DNA of 64,000 nt from Candidatus Methanoperedens nitratireducens (GTDB lineage: Archaea > Halobacteriota > Methanosarcinia > Methanosarcinales > Methanoperedenaceae), in assembly GCF_000685155.1 (NCBI RefSeq), contig NZ_JMIY01000004.1, positions 161,488-225,487 on the forward strand, in the 5' to 3' direction. The stretch's first letter is position 1. Each line of letters begins with the position of its first letter. The position numbers and the translations under genes were made by a program. The notes under the pieces are model-generated. The model was given only the letters and a program-made list of their open reading frames with translations. It was not told the origin of the DNA and did not search any database. Below, piece by piece: positions 1-9,599 of this stretch.

Positions 1-214
1 TCAAAAAAGTTTCTCACTTTTAAAAATGTTTATCGGAAAAAACTTATCAAACGCTCCACTAGATCCTTTCAAAATTCGAGTCCATCGGTAATTCCCATAC
101 GTAGCACGTATAATTATAGGTGTTTATTTATATTAAAATCTTTTATAAGGCAAAAATTTCATTGTCCTCGATTTCTAACATATTGAATAGTGATCTATAA
201 GGAGGTGACAATAT

Positions 215-310
215 ATGGCATGGCTAGGAACGGACTATCAATCTCAGATCTATCACGATCCTAAGCAGAGAGGTCCATACGTCGATTGGCGCGATAAAGA
301 AGAAAAGTAA
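215..310 (+). CDS. 31-residue small protein, unknown function
   Basis: A short frame starting MAWLGTDYQ and ending in TAA at 310. It is preceded by a near-perfect ribosome binding site, GGAGGTGA at 201-208, six bases before the ATG, and by a TATA-like run (TTTTATAA) at 141-148. The product is hydrophilic and aromatic, rich in Trp, Tyr, Asp and Lys, with no membrane segment and no cysteine pair. I do not recognise the family. The strong translation signal is the main argument that it is expressed. It lies tail to tail with the regulator at 332-967. Confidence 0.5.
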   Translation: MAWLGTDYQSQIYHDPKQRGPYVDWRDKEEK

Positions 311-345
311 TTTTTCTTCCATTTTTATTTTTTATTCACTAAAAT
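311..345 (+). terminator. T-rich stretch, likely archaeal terminator
   Basis: Runs of T (tttttctt, tttttatttttta) follow directly after the stop codon of the small gene and overlap the end of the convergent regulator. Oligo-T runs are the usual intrinsic stop signal in archaea. No hairpin is needed or seen. Confidence 0.35.
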
Positions 346-967
346 AATCAGTAAATATTTTTCTTTGGCCACTTTTCAAGATGTCAGATGCTGTAGAAGC
401 TGTAATATTGAAAACCTTTGAAATGTCTTTAAGTAGTATCTTTTTTGGATTTTCAAAGTATCCGTGGCAGAATGCATATCGAAGGATGTCCTTCTGTCTA
501 TCTGTTATATTAAAAGTATCCGGGGACGATATTTTTATTAATCGAGCTTCACATCCGTAATTTTTCAGATAATCTAAAAGATCATAAATATCTTTATTTT
601 GTTCACCTGCAACGACCCACTGGATACAATTTAGTTTTGATTGAGCCGATATCATGAAGCATTCCGATTTATTTAATGCGATGCACGCTGAGCATTTCTC
701 AAGGGTAATTTCCCCGATTAATATTTTGTCAGAAATTTGATGGAAATTACTCTTAAGCACATTTTCATGGTTATTTATAAAATTGTATATATCATTTACA
801 TTATTTCCCTTTGATATAATTTTTACAATACCCGTTCCACCCCTGTATTTATAAGGCCTGCAATTTAAAACCTGGATCTTTTCAATCTTAATAGAATCAT
901 TTATAACTAAATCTGTCATCCAATTTTCCGGTATTTTGAGTAACAAAGTTGCCCATCTCATAACCAC
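332..967 (-). CDS. Bat-type helix-turn-helix transcriptional regulator
   Basis: This 211-residue protein ends in a helix-turn-helix (about residues 150-211) with the ITDRQKDILRYAFCHGYFE pattern and a following STASDILKSGQRKI recognition helix, as in the HTH_10 (bat) family of archaeal regulators. The upstream 140 residues would be the sensing domain and include a small cysteine group, with CSAC at about residue 120 and a further Cys ten residues on. Such clusters in this family often sense metals, redox state or small molecules, but that is inference here. It is divergent from the PhaE-like gene, and the palindrome at 1032-1051 lies between them, so self- or neighbour regulation is plausible. 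An alternative start is the second Met, two codons in. Confidence 0.75.
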   Translation of the reverse strand: MVMRWATLLLKIPENWMTDLVINDSIKIEKIQVLNCRPYKYRGGTGIVKIISKGNNVNDIYNFINNHENVLKSNFHQISDKILIGEITLEKCSACIALNKSECFMISAQSKLNCIQWVVAGEQNKDIYDLLDYLKNYGCEARLIKISSPDTFNITDRQKDILRYAFCHGYFENPKKILLKDISKVFNITASTASDILKSGQRKIFTDYFSE

Positions 968-1021
968 ACCATATCCAGTTATTAATCGCTAATCATTTTA
1001 ACTTTTTCTATGAATCATAAC

Positions 1022-1051
1022 CTTTATTTATCGTTAGTATCAATACTAACG
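1022..1051 (+). promoter_or_regulatory. TATA box plus 20-bp palindromic operator before the PhaE-like gene
   Basis: TTTATTTA at 1023-1030 fits an archaeal TATA box. It is followed at once by CGTTAGTAT-CA-ATACTAACG (1032-1051), a perfect 9+2+9 inverted repeat. A start site about 25 bases after the TATA box would fall inside or at the end of the palindrome, so a bound protein should block transcription. The divergent HTH regulator is an obvious but untested candidate. Confidence 0.6.
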
Positions 1052-1083
1052 TTGAGTAAAATAACCAAATGGAGTGTGTGAGT

Positions 1084-2469
1084 ATGACTAGAAGAAGGAG
1101 TACTTCAGAATCTAAACAAACTAAAGAAGAGATCAGGAAAGAACAAACTGATGGGGGATTAGCAACCCCATCTTCGTGGTGGGTAGAGAGGTTAAATATA
1201 GAAAAGCCAATACCTGAAGACCAGGAGAGACATTATAGAGAAGAACAGGAGAGGTATGAACAAATAAGACAGAGAGAAGAATATTATAGACCAATACAAT
1301 TGATGGTGAGACCAAGACCTGAAGATCAGGAGAGGCGTTATAGAGAAGAGCAGGAGAGGTACGAACAGGAGAGACCGATAAAAGTAGAGGGTGGAGAAAA
1401 AAGAGATGCTCTCCAGATATGGGCTGACAGTTACGATGCTGGCTCAAGAGTGCTGGAGGATTCATATACAAACCTGTACAAGCCCTGGTTTGAATCCTCA
1501 GGAGAAGCGTATAGTAAGATGGCTGAACTCTCAAAGAATCCTACACCTGAGAATTACAGGGCATTCTATGATCAATGGATTAAAACATACCAGAACAGCT
1601 TTGGTAAATTCTATCCAGTCCTGACCCGACAGTTCGATAAAGAGACAGTTGAGAAACTGATGAGCAGTGCAGAGGAATCAAGAAAGCTCTTCCAGTCATG
1701 GACTGCCATGCTGGATGAGAATTTCCGCAAGACGCAGGAATTACTCCAGGGTCCACCTGAGCCTGAGAGATTCAGGGAATTCTATGATATGTGGACAAGA
1801 ACGTATGGAAAAATATTAGAGGAATTTGCTGAAATGACAACTAAGGGTAGCACAAGAGAGGCACTTGAGGTTTATGGAGGCATACCGGGAATGTACTTAA
1901 ACAACTTTGTACAGATGTTAAAACTCTGGAATGAGTCCTATATGTATCTATTTCGCCCATGGGCTGATTCCATGCTATCGCTCTCCAGGAGAATGTCAGA
2001 GCTCTCAAGGGGAGAAGCCAGACCAGAAGCCTATACGGAATTCTATAATATATGGATAGATGCATACAGGGATTTCTATAACAGGTTGTTTGATATCCGA
2101 TCTGCCAGATCCGCATCAGAGGAAATGGCTGACAGTTTCGTGAGGAGCATGACTGCTTATAAGAATATATCTAACTCATGGATTGATGCCGTGGAGAAGA
2201 AGATTGCTGCCATGGAAGAGATGTCGCAGAAAACTATGGATATATCAAAGCGTACCACAGAACCGGAGGCATATACAGGATTCTATGATACCTGGGTAAA
2301 TATGTACGAAAGAGCTTTTGATGATTTCTTCAGGTATGTACCCATGGCCGGTCCTATGAGAAGTATGATGGAGCCTGTAAAGAATACGGCCAGGGTTTAT
2401 ACAGATATGTTTGTCAACATGTCGAATATGTGGATGAAAGCTATTCCTGGTTATACAGGCAGGGCTTAA
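1084..2469 (+). CDS. PhaE/phasin-like repeat protein, probably polyhydroxyalkanoate granule related
   Basis: The start is taken at the second ATG (1084), which has GGAG at 1071-1074 nine bases upstream; an in-frame ATG at 1069 overlaps that site. The protein (about 461 residues) has a charged N-terminal part containing two copies of a 16-residue unit beginning EDQER (DNA 1216-1263 and 1321-1368). The rest is helical and has four units with the pattern FYDxWxxxYxxxF at about residues 158, 230, 317 and 397, each preceded by a Met/Ser/Glu-rich helix. This aromatic pattern resembles the subunit PhaE of class III polyhydroxyalkanoate synthases and phasins. No synthase gene (PhaC) is in the window, so the role is inferred. 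It could instead be another helical-bundle scaffold. Confidence 0.55.
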   Translation: MTRRRSTSESKQTKEEIRKEQTDGGLATPSSWWVERLNIEKPIPEDQERHYREEQERYEQIRQREEYYRPIQLMVRPRPEDQERRYREEQERYEQERPIKVEGGEKRDALQIWADSYDAGSRVLEDSYTNLYKPWFESSGEAYSKMAELSKNPTPENYRAFYDQWIKTYQNSFGKFYPVLTRQFDKETVEKLMSSAEESRKLFQSWTAMLDENFRKTQELLQGPPEPERFREFYDMWTRTYGKILEEFAEMTTKGSTREALEVYGGIPGMYLNNFVQMLKLWNESYMYLFRPWADSMLSLSRRMSELSRGEARPEAYTEFYNIWIDAYRDFYNRLFDIRSARSASEEMADSFVRSMTAYKNISNSWIDAVEKKIAAMEEMSQKTMDISKRTTEPEAYTGFYDTWVNMYERAFDDFFRYVPMAGPMRSMMEPVKNTARVYTDMFVNMSNMWMKAIPGYTGRA

Positions 2470-2744
2470 GCCTGGAAAAACTCAAGCGTAATCATCAGTA
2501 GAAAACATAGAGAAGAAAGGTGAGGAGGTTTAAAATACCCGGTTAATCCGCCGGGCTATCCTCTCCATATATCTTCCAGTTTTAGTTCGAATTTTGTTTT
2601 TTACAGGAATTAATACAGGTGCAGGTTTACAACTATGAAAAGATATATAACCTTTTAGAATCATTTCAGCAGAGGATAACTCTGGCTTAGTATAAACGGG
2701 CGGGGCGCTGCATAAGCCGCATGAAATAAGAGTAATACCAACTA
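2470..2744 (+). other. Intergenic region with a short hairpin and a kinase promoter
   Basis: No gene seen. CCCGG (2538-2542) can pair with CCGGG (2551-2555) across an 8-base loop, perhaps the 3' end of the PhaE-like transcript. GATATATAACC near 2643-2653 looks like a TATA box for the downstream kinase, leaving a leader of about 75-100 bases. Confidence 0.35.
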
Positions 2745-5426
2745 TTGCTTAAGATCAGTAACCCACAACCATGTATGCCTGAGACCGTAAAAATAGTAAT
2801 GAATACTACAGGAGATATTAACAGTTCTATTAGCAGTCCTTACAGCAGAATATCACTGGCATGCAGTGCCATAGCAGCAGGTCTCGGTATCCTTGTGATG
2901 ATAGGCTGGATTACTGGTATGCCCAACCTTGCCAGCTTTGTCTCTGACTCAATCCCGCAGGCTCCCGGCGCGGCGCTTGCATTTATACTGCTTGGAAGTG
3001 CATGGTTTTTCCATATATTCTATGTCTCACGCAGGTCAGCCAGGATGTATGTACTTGCTTCAGCGCTTTTTGTTTTGATTATAGCACTCCTGAACCTGAT
3101 CCGGTTTCTCACAGGCTTTGATGCAGGCATTGAAGAGTTTCTGATTCGAAGGGTACTGGCTCTCGATCCAGGTATATACGGCGCAGGACCCATGTCTCCC
3201 ATTACTGCTGCCAACTTTGTCCTTATCTCTACAGCAATGATCCTGCTGCTTACACCCCTGCGTCGTGCCACGGGGTTATATGCAGGTCTGGCATCTATTT
3301 TAGCATCCATTGCGGTATCGGTGAACCTGGTGGTCTTATTGGGGTATCTATACGGTACGCCTGTACTTTACGGTGAGGATATAAGACCGACATCGCTTCC
3401 TTCTGGAGTGACATTTGTATTTCTGGGCGCTGGACTTATAGCTGCAGCAGGTCCGGATCACTTTCCCCTGCGATTGCTGGCCGGTCCATCAGTGCGCGCG
3501 CTCCTGCTGCGCTACTTTTTTCTGGTGATATTTGTTTTTGCCCTGGCTCATGCTGTTATTTATAACCTGTTCTCACAGCTAATTATAAACGTGGCGCTTA
3601 GAACAGCACTGACTGTAGTAATCTCTGCGGTAGTTACCGTCATTGTTGTTTCACAGCTATCACGGACCATAGGCGGTGCTATAGATCGCGCGGAGGCAGA
3701 GCGCAGGAGAGCTGAGGAGTCGCTGCGAAGAGCATACGATGAGCTGGAGATACGGGTTCAGGAACGGACGGCGGAACTGGCAGAGGCTAACGAAGCCTTG
3801 CTGACTGAAATTACAGAGCGCAAGAGAGCAGAGGAGGAGCGTGAGCGGCTGTACCGCGAGGCTCAAGCTGCGCGAGAGCAGGTAATCACAATTCTCGAGA
3901 GCATAACAGATGCGTTCCTGTCTTTCGATCACCAGTGGAAGGTGGTTTACATGAATAAAACGGCCGAGCAGCTCCTTCATAAGAGGCGCAGCGAACTTAC
4001 AGGCAGGGTATACTGGGAGGTATTCCCGGATGCTGTAGATACGATAGGCTACATCGAGCTTCACAGGGCAGTTGCCGGGAATATAACAGTCGAATACGAG
4101 CAATTCTACCCGCCTCTTGATACATGGTTCGAGGCCAGGGGCTACCCTTCCAGGGACGGCATAAATGTTTTCTTCCGAGACATAACAGAGCGCAAACGGA
4201 CTGAGGAAGAGAGACTAAGGGCAAAGGAGCTGAGCGATGCTCTCAATAGCATCAATACTGCCATAAATTCAACGCTTGATTTCGATGAGATAATGCGGCG
4301 GGTTATTGTGGAGTCTGCAAAGGCGATAGGCTGCGAGACGGCCACAATAACCCTTCACGAGGGCGATAGCTGGATAGTACGGTACATCTATGGTTTTCCG
4401 GATGAGTTGATCGGTTCGCGCTATACCGATGAAGAGGTACCGCACGGCGTACTGGCCGCACAATCTAAACAACCTGTTATAATCAACGATGCCTACACCG
4501 ATGAAAGAGTTAACCGCGAGGTAATGGAGAGGTACGGCATTCGCTCCGTTCTGGTAATACCACTGGTAGTGAGAGAAAGGGTTATCGGCCTTATTTATTT
4601 TAACTACCACTCAGTCCCAAAAGCCTTTGCACCTGCGCAGGTTGACTTTGCGAATAAACTTGCTGCATCGACCTCACTTGCCCTTGAGAATGTCCGTCTC
4701 TATGCAGAGCGTGAGCGGTATATAGCCGATTTAGCCCGCTCGAATGCAGAACTTGAGCAGTTCGCATATGTGGCATCCCATGATCTTCAGGAGCCGCTGC
4801 GCATGGTATCGGGCTTTACTCAACTTCTTGAGCGGCGCTATTCTGGCAAGCTGGATAAGAGCGCGGATGAGTTCATCGCCTATATCGTGGATGGGACTAC
4901 CAGGATGCAGAGGATGATCGAGGATCTGCTTGCGTATTCACGTGTTGGCACGCGCGGAAAACCATTTGAGCCTACCAACTTAGAGACTATCTTTGAAGAG
5001 GTTATGACTAACCTTAAGGTTGCTATTGAGGAGAATAAAGCTCAAGTTACGCATGATCCTCTGCCAACTGTAATGGCTGATCCTTCACAGACGGTTCAGT
5101 TACTTCAAAACCTCATAAGTAACGGTATAAAATTCAGAAGAGAAGAGGTGCCACGTGTTCATGTCTCGGTAGAGAGGAAGGGAGATGAATGGGTTTTCTC
5201 AGTAAAAGATAATGGAATAGGTATAGCTCCTGAGTTTTTCGAACGTCTCTTCCAGATATTCCAGCGCCAGTACACAAGAGAAGAATACCCGGGCACAGGC
5301 ATAGGTCTTGCGATCTGTAAAAAGATAGTGGAGCGCCACGATGGCAGGATATGGGCTGAATCAGAAGTAGGCAGGGGTTCGACGTTCTACTTCACGATAC
5401 CAGTGAGAAAAGGTGAAGGAACATGA
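2745..5426 (+). CDS. Membrane sensor histidine kinase (8 TM - PAS - GAF - HisKA - HATPase)
   Basis: The N-terminal third (about residues 30-305) holds eight predicted membrane helices, a MASE-like integral sensor. Then come a long coiled coil (about 310-380) with repeated ERKRAEE patterns, a PAS domain (about 383-485), a GAF domain (about 498-650), a HisKA helix pair with phospho-accepting His679 in SHDLQEP, and a HATPase domain with N box (NLISNGIKF), DNGIGI and GTGIGLAI. It would autophosphorylate and pass phosphate to a receiver, plausibly the one at 7073. The listed start is TTG with no clear ribosome binding site; ATG codons at 2775 and 2799 are alternatives and do not affect any domain. 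Its kinase core is almost identical to that of the next gene. Confidence 0.85.
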   Translation: MLKISNPQPCMPETVKIVMNTTGDINSSISSPYSRISLACSAIAAGLGILVMIGWITGMPNLASFVSDSIPQAPGAALAFILLGSAWFFHIFYVSRRSARMYVLASALFVLIIALLNLIRFLTGFDAGIEEFLIRRVLALDPGIYGAGPMSPITAANFVLISTAMILLLTPLRRATGLYAGLASILASIAVSVNLVVLLGYLYGTPVLYGEDIRPTSLPSGVTFVFLGAGLIAAAGPDHFPLRLLAGPSVRALLLRYFFLVIFVFALAHAVIYNLFSQLIINVALRTALTVVISAVVTVIVVSQLSRTIGGAIDRAEAERRRAEESLRRAYDELEIRVQERTAELAEANEALLTEITERKRAEEERERLYREAQAAREQVITILESITDAFLSFDHQWKVVYMNKTAEQLLHKRRSELTGRVYWEVFPDAVDTIGYIELHRAVAGNITVEYEQFYPPLDTWFEARGYPSRDGINVFFRDITERKRTEEERLRAKELSDALNSINTAINSTLDFDEIMRRVIVESAKAIGCETATITLHEGDSWIVRYIYGFPDELIGSRYTDEEVPHGVLAAQSKQPVIINDAYTDERVNREVMERYGIRSVLVIPLVVRERVIGLIYFNYHSVPKAFAPAQVDFANKLAASTSLALENVRLYAERERYIADLARSNAELEQFAYVASHDLQEPLRMVSGFTQLLERRYSGKLDKSADEFIAYIVDGTTRMQRMIEDLLAYSRVGTRGKPFEPTNLETIFEEVMTNLKVAIEENKAQVTHDPLPTVMADPSQTVQLLQNLISNGIKFRREEVPRVHVSVERKGDEWVFSVKDNGIGIAPEFFERLFQIFQRQYTREEYPGTGIGLAICKKIVERHDGRIWAESEVGRGSTFYFTIPVRKGEGT

Positions 5427-5615
5427 TCATTTATCTGTATCCAGAAGAACCATAAAGATTTAAGTATATCCAATCCACTCTATTATTATGGAAGAATAGG
5501 TCAGGTATGAGATCAAGCACAGGTAGATGAAGTAGCCGCTGCACGAATCGCTGCCATTTAGGTCCTGGTGATATTTTTAATTATACGGTTACTACCATCT
5601 CAGGGGGTAAGCAGG

Positions 5616-7073
5616 GTGAAGGATGAAGATGGAACTAGAGAGCAAATATGGTATCGGGTATTGTATGAGGAGATCCCATCAATATATTTTACCGTGGACA
5701 CAGATGGGAGAGTTCTCTCCATAAGCAGTTTTGGGGCAGAGCAGCTCGGTTACACGATTGAAGAATTGATCAGGCAACCGATACTTAAGGTTATCTACCT
5801 AGATGACAGAAAGGCTATCATGCAGCAAATGATCGCATGCCTGCAAAACCCAGGATATATTGCTACCCTGGAGCTTCGTAAGGTTCGTAAGGATGGGACA
5901 GTATTGTGGATGAAAGATATGGTTCGCGCTGTGAGGCTTACTGATTGTACAGTTGTTCTCATTGTTTGCAATGATATCACACAGAGCAAGCATATAGAGC
6001 AAAGGCTCAGACTGCTCTCCGAGGCTGTTGAAGAGGCCCCGAGCGGGGTTCAGATCGTTGATCTGGATGGCCGCATAGTTTTCTCAAATAAGGCTGTCAA
6101 GGCGATATACGGCTTCTCGCCTGAGGAGTTCAAAGGAAAGCATGTCAATGAACTGAATATAGATCCAGAGTTTGCAAGCAAGGTGATACTTCCCACCATA
6201 AAAGAGATGGGGCGCTGGTCTGGAGAGCTTATTGTCAGACATAAGGATGGAAGGGCATTCCCTATCTGGCTGACCACCTCTATGATTAAGGATGACAGGG
6301 GTGAGCCAATAGCTATGGTCGGAATTATGACAGATATTACAGAGCGCAAGCGGGCAGAGGAGGAACTGGCACAGCGGACGGCAGAGCTAGCCCGCTCAAA
6401 CGCTGAATTAGAGCAGTTTGCTTACATTGCTTCCCATGACCTTCAGGAGCCGCTGCGTATGGTATCAGGCTTCACCCAGCTCCTGGAGAGGCGATACAGA
6501 GGTAAGCTTGACAGGAGTGCTGATGAGTTCATAGCCTATATAATGGACGGCACATCGAGGATGCAGAGGATGATCGAGGATCTGCTTGCGTACTCACGCG
6601 TTGGCACGCGCGGAAAACCGTTTGAGCTGATCGATTGCGAAGATGCATTGAACCAGTCGATGGCTAATCTTAAAGTTGCTATTGAGCACAGCGGCGCTGT
6701 AATAACACGCGATCCCCTGCCTGCTGTAACTGCTGATGCATCTCAGATGATTCAGTTGTTCCAGAACCTGATCAGTAATGCTATCAAGTTCAGAAGAGAG
6801 GAACCGTTGCGTGTTCATATCTCGGACGGGAGGAAAGGAGATGAATGGGTCTTTTCTGTGAAGGATAACGGCATAGGCATAGCCCCTGAGTTCATGGGAC
6901 GTCTTTTCCAGATATTCCAGCGCGAGTATACTAGTGAATACCCTGGTACAGGCATAGGACTTGCGATATGCAAGAGGATTGTGGAACGTCACAGCGGCAG
7001 GATATGGGCTGAATCTGTACAAGGCAGAGGTTCGACGTTCTACTTCACAATACCAGTAAGGGGAGATGGATAA
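5616..7073 (+). CDS. Soluble PAS-PAS histidine kinase
   Basis: I chose the GTG at 5616 because AGGGGGT at 5602-5608 sits seven bases upstream; the frame stays open back to a GTG at 5568. Two PAS domains (about residues 15-130 and 130-250) are followed by a short coiled coil, HisKA with the phospho-accepting His in SHDLQEP (about residue 274) and HATPase with NLISNAIKF, DNGIGI and GTGIGLAI boxes. No membrane helix is present, so it works in the cytoplasm. From ARSNAELEQF onward it closely copies the upstream kinase, which indicates duplication. Its TAA stop overlaps the ATG of the receiver gene (TAATG), so the two are translationally coupled and likely partners. Confidence 0.85.
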   Translation: MKDEDGTREQIWYRVLYEEIPSIYFTVDTDGRVLSISSFGAEQLGYTIEELIRQPILKVIYLDDRKAIMQQMIACLQNPGYIATLELRKVRKDGTVLWMKDMVRAVRLTDCTVVLIVCNDITQSKHIEQRLRLLSEAVEEAPSGVQIVDLDGRIVFSNKAVKAIYGFSPEEFKGKHVNELNIDPEFASKVILPTIKEMGRWSGELIVRHKDGRAFPIWLTTSMIKDDRGEPIAMVGIMTDITERKRAEEELAQRTAELARSNAELEQFAYIASHDLQEPLRMVSGFTQLLERRYRGKLDRSADEFIAYIMDGTSRMQRMIEDLLAYSRVGTRGKPFELIDCEDALNQSMANLKVAIEHSGAVITRDPLPAVTADASQMIQLFQNLISNAIKFRREEPLRVHISDGRKGDEWVFSVKDNGIGIAPEFMGRLFQIFQREYTSEYPGTGIGLAICKRIVERHSGRIWAESVQGRGSTFYFTIPVRGDG

Positions 7074-7504
7074 TGGAAGCCTTTGAGATTCTGCTGGTTG
7101 AGGATAACCCGGGCTATGTACGCCTGATGACCGAAGCCCTGAAAGAAGATAATGTACCCAGTAATCTCTCAGTGGTGATGGATGGTATAGAGGCACTGTC
7201 CTTCCTGCGCAGGGAAAATAGGTATGCTTATGCATCTTTACCTGATCTTATCCTGCTTGATCTGAACATGCCTAAGAAGAACGGCTACGAGGTACTGGCA
7301 GAGATTAAGAATGATCCTGACCTGAGACATATCCCTGTTGTGGTAATGACGACTTCAAATACAGAAGAGGATATCCTCACGTGTTATGACCTTAATGCTA
7401 ACTGCTATATCGTTAAACCGATTGATCTTGACCGGTTCATGGGAACAGTGAGATCTGTCGTGAACTTCTGGTTTGGTGTTGTAAAACTCATGAAGAGTAA
7501 GTAA
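7073..7504 (+). CDS. Stand-alone CheY/Rcp1-like response regulator
   Basis: A 143-residue single receiver domain. It has the acidic pair in LLVEDNPG (residues 10-11), phospho-acceptor Asp63 in LLDLNMPK, the Thr/Ser of VVMTTSN and the Lys of CYIVKP (about 116). The long insert before Asp63 and the LNMPKKNG pattern match Rcp1-type regulators that pair with phytochrome-like PAS/GAF kinases. There is no output domain, so it must act by protein contact or as a phosphate carrier to another kinase. Start coupling to the upstream kinase supports that kinase as its donor. Confidence 0.9.
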   Translation: MEAFEILLVEDNPGYVRLMTEALKEDNVPSNLSVVMDGIEALSFLRRENRYAYASLPDLILLDLNMPKKNGYEVLAEIKNDPDLRHIPVVVMTTSNTEEDILTCYDLNANCYIVKPIDLDRFMGTVRSVVNFWFGVVKLMKSK

Positions 7505-7589
7505 AAGATGTGTTTTGAGAGGCGCTCTCAGTTCTAATATAAGTTCAGATAGACTTTTATAGAGGCAAGAATTACTAATTTATGAACTA

Positions 7590-9599
7590 ATGGAACGCAT
7601 TAAGATATTACTGATAGAAGATAACCCCGGAGATGCCAGGTTGATAAAAGAAATGCTGGCAGAAGCAAAGAACATCTCCTTCAATCTTGAGTGGAGGGAC
7701 AGGCTTTCAAGCGGACTTGAACGCCTTGATAAAGGGGGAATTGATGTAGTCCTGCTTGATTTCATGCTGCCTGACAGCAGGGGTTTTGATACTTTTAACA
7801 GCACAAAGGCCAGAGCACATGAGATACCGATTGTGATACTGACAGGTCTCAGTGATGAGACGCTTGCAGTCATGGCGGTACGTGAGGGCGCGCAGGATTA
7901 TCTTGTCAAGGGGCAGGTAGATAGCAACCTGCTTGAGCGCGCTATTCGTTATGCAATTGAGCGCAAGAGGGTAGAGGAGGCGCTGCGCAAAGCACATGAT
8001 GAGCTTGAGATACGGGTCAGGGAGAGGACAGCAGAGCTGGCAAAAGCAAATGAGGCTTTGCAGGCAGAGATAGCTGAGCGAAAGCGAGCTGAGGAGCAGA
8101 TACGAGAGCAGGCCGCCCTTCTTGATAAAGCGCACGATGCTATTATCGTCCAGGACCTGGGACACCGCATCATCTACTGGAATAAAGGTGCCCAGCACCT
8201 GTATGGCTGGACAGCAGAGGAAGCTCTGGAAAAAGATGAAGATAAGCTTCTGTATAAAGAAGAATCACCCCGACTCATTGAAGCCAGTAAGAGCGTTATT
8301 GAGAAGAAAGAATGGATAGGTGAGCTGTATCAGGTAACAAAAGACGGCAGGGAAATCATTGTTGATAGCCACTGGACTCTTGTACAGGATGGCAATGGAA
8401 AACAAAAATCAATCCTTGTCATCAATACTGATATCACTGAGAGAAAGAAACTTGAAGCACAGTTCCTCCGTGCTCAGCGTATGGAGAGCATAGGTACACT
8501 GGCTGGAGGTATAGCGCATGATCTCAACAACGTTCTGACGCCGATAATGATGGCGCTGCAGATCCTGCAGCAAAAATTTACAGATCAAGAGAGCCAGAGA
8601 CTGCTTGGTATCATGGAAAGAAATGCACAGCGTGGAGCTAATCTGATAAAACAAACATTGTCGTTTGCACGGGGTATAGAAGGTGAACGCATGCCTCTAC
8701 AGGTAGCACACATTATCTCTGAGATCAGGAGGATAGCAAAAGAGACATTCCCAAGATCCATAGATATCAGAACTTATCTACCCAAGGATCTCTGGGTAAT
8801 CAACGGAGATGCCACACAGTTGCACCAGGTACTGATGAACCTGTGCGTGAATTCCAGGGATGCAATGCCGGATGGCGGTACCTTGAGTATCTCTGCTGAA
8901 AACATCTTCATCGATGAGAACTATGCGCGAATCAATATCGAGGCCAGGGTTGGCCCATATGTGATCATTACAGTCGCTGATACTGGATCGGGCATTCCTT
9001 CTAAGATAATGGATAGAATATTTGAGCCGTTTTTTACGACAAAAGAGCCTGGTAAAGGCACAGGTCTTGGTCTTTCTATAGTTCATACAATTGTGAAAAA
9101 CCACGGTGGATTTATAAATGTGTATTCAGAAGTTGGAAGAGGAACTACATTTAAGGTATATCTGCCAGCTATTACAACAACTGAAATACGAAAAGCACAG
9201 GAGCAGAAGCCTGAACTACCCACAGGGAAGGGAGAAGTAATCCTGGTTGTTGATGATGAGACCTCAATTCGTGAGATCACAAGAACGACACTGGAAACAT
9301 ACGGGTACAGGGTAATTACAGCCAGTAACGGAGCAGAGGCTGTTGAATTATATATACAGAACAGAGAAGATATAAAAGTTGTTCTTATGGATATGATTAT
9401 GCCTGTCATGGACGGTCCAACCAGCATTCGGGCGCTATGTAAGATTAATCCTGATGTCAGGATCATTGCAATCAGCGGATTAGCCGAGAGGGATAAGCTC
9501 TCTGGAGTTACAGATATCCGTGTACACGCCTCTTTGCTGAAGCCCTATACTGCCGAGAGGCTATTGAGAACGATACATGAAGTTATAAGTACGCAGTAA
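7590..9599 (+). CDS. Hybrid kinase (REC - PAS - HisKA - HATPase - REC)
   Basis: 669 residues without membrane helices. An N-terminal receiver (Asp57 in LLDFMLPD) leads into a coiled coil, a PAS domain (about 175-285), HisKA with His310 in GGIAHDLNN, a HATPase domain ending near residue 520, and a second receiver with Asp601 in [11 protein letters not shown]. The kinase core is of the nitrogen-regulation-like type ([13 protein letters not shown]) and differs from the two kinases upstream. Input through the first receiver and output through the last makes it a good middle step of a phosphorelay fed by the kinases and the small receiver next to it. A TATA-like GACTTTTATAGAGG at about 7551-7564 may give it its own promoter. 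Confidence 0.87.
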   Translation: MERIKILLIEDNPGDARLIKEMLAEAKNISFNLEWRDRLSSGLERLDKGGIDVVLLDFMLPDSRGFDTFNSTKARAHEIPIVILTGLSDETLAVMAVREGAQDYLVKGQVDSNLLERAIRYAIERKRVEEALRKAHDELEIRVRERTAELAKANEALQAEIAERKRAEEQIREQAALLDKAHDAIIVQDLGHRIIYWNKGAQHLYGWTAEEALEKDEDKLLYKEESPRLIEASKSVIEKKEWIGELYQVTKDGREIIVDSHWTLVQDGNGKQKSILVINTDITERKKLEAQFLRAQRMESIGTLAGGIAHDLNNVLTPIMMALQILQQKFTDQESQRLLGIMERNAQRGANLIKQTLSFARGIEGERMPLQVAHIISEIRRIAKETFPRSIDIRTYLPKDLWVINGDATQLHQVLMNLCVNSRDAMPDGGTLSISAENIFIDENYARINIEARVGPYVIITVADTGSGIPSKIMDRIFEPFFTTKEPGKGTGLGLSIVHTIVKNHGGFINVYSEVGRGTTFKVYLPAITTTEIRKAQEQKPELPTGKGEVILVVDDETSIREITRTTLETYGYRVITASNGAEAVELYIQNREDIKVVLMDMIMPVMDGPTSIRALCKINPDVRIIAISGLAERDKLSGVTDIRVHASLLKPYTAERLLRTIHEVISTQ

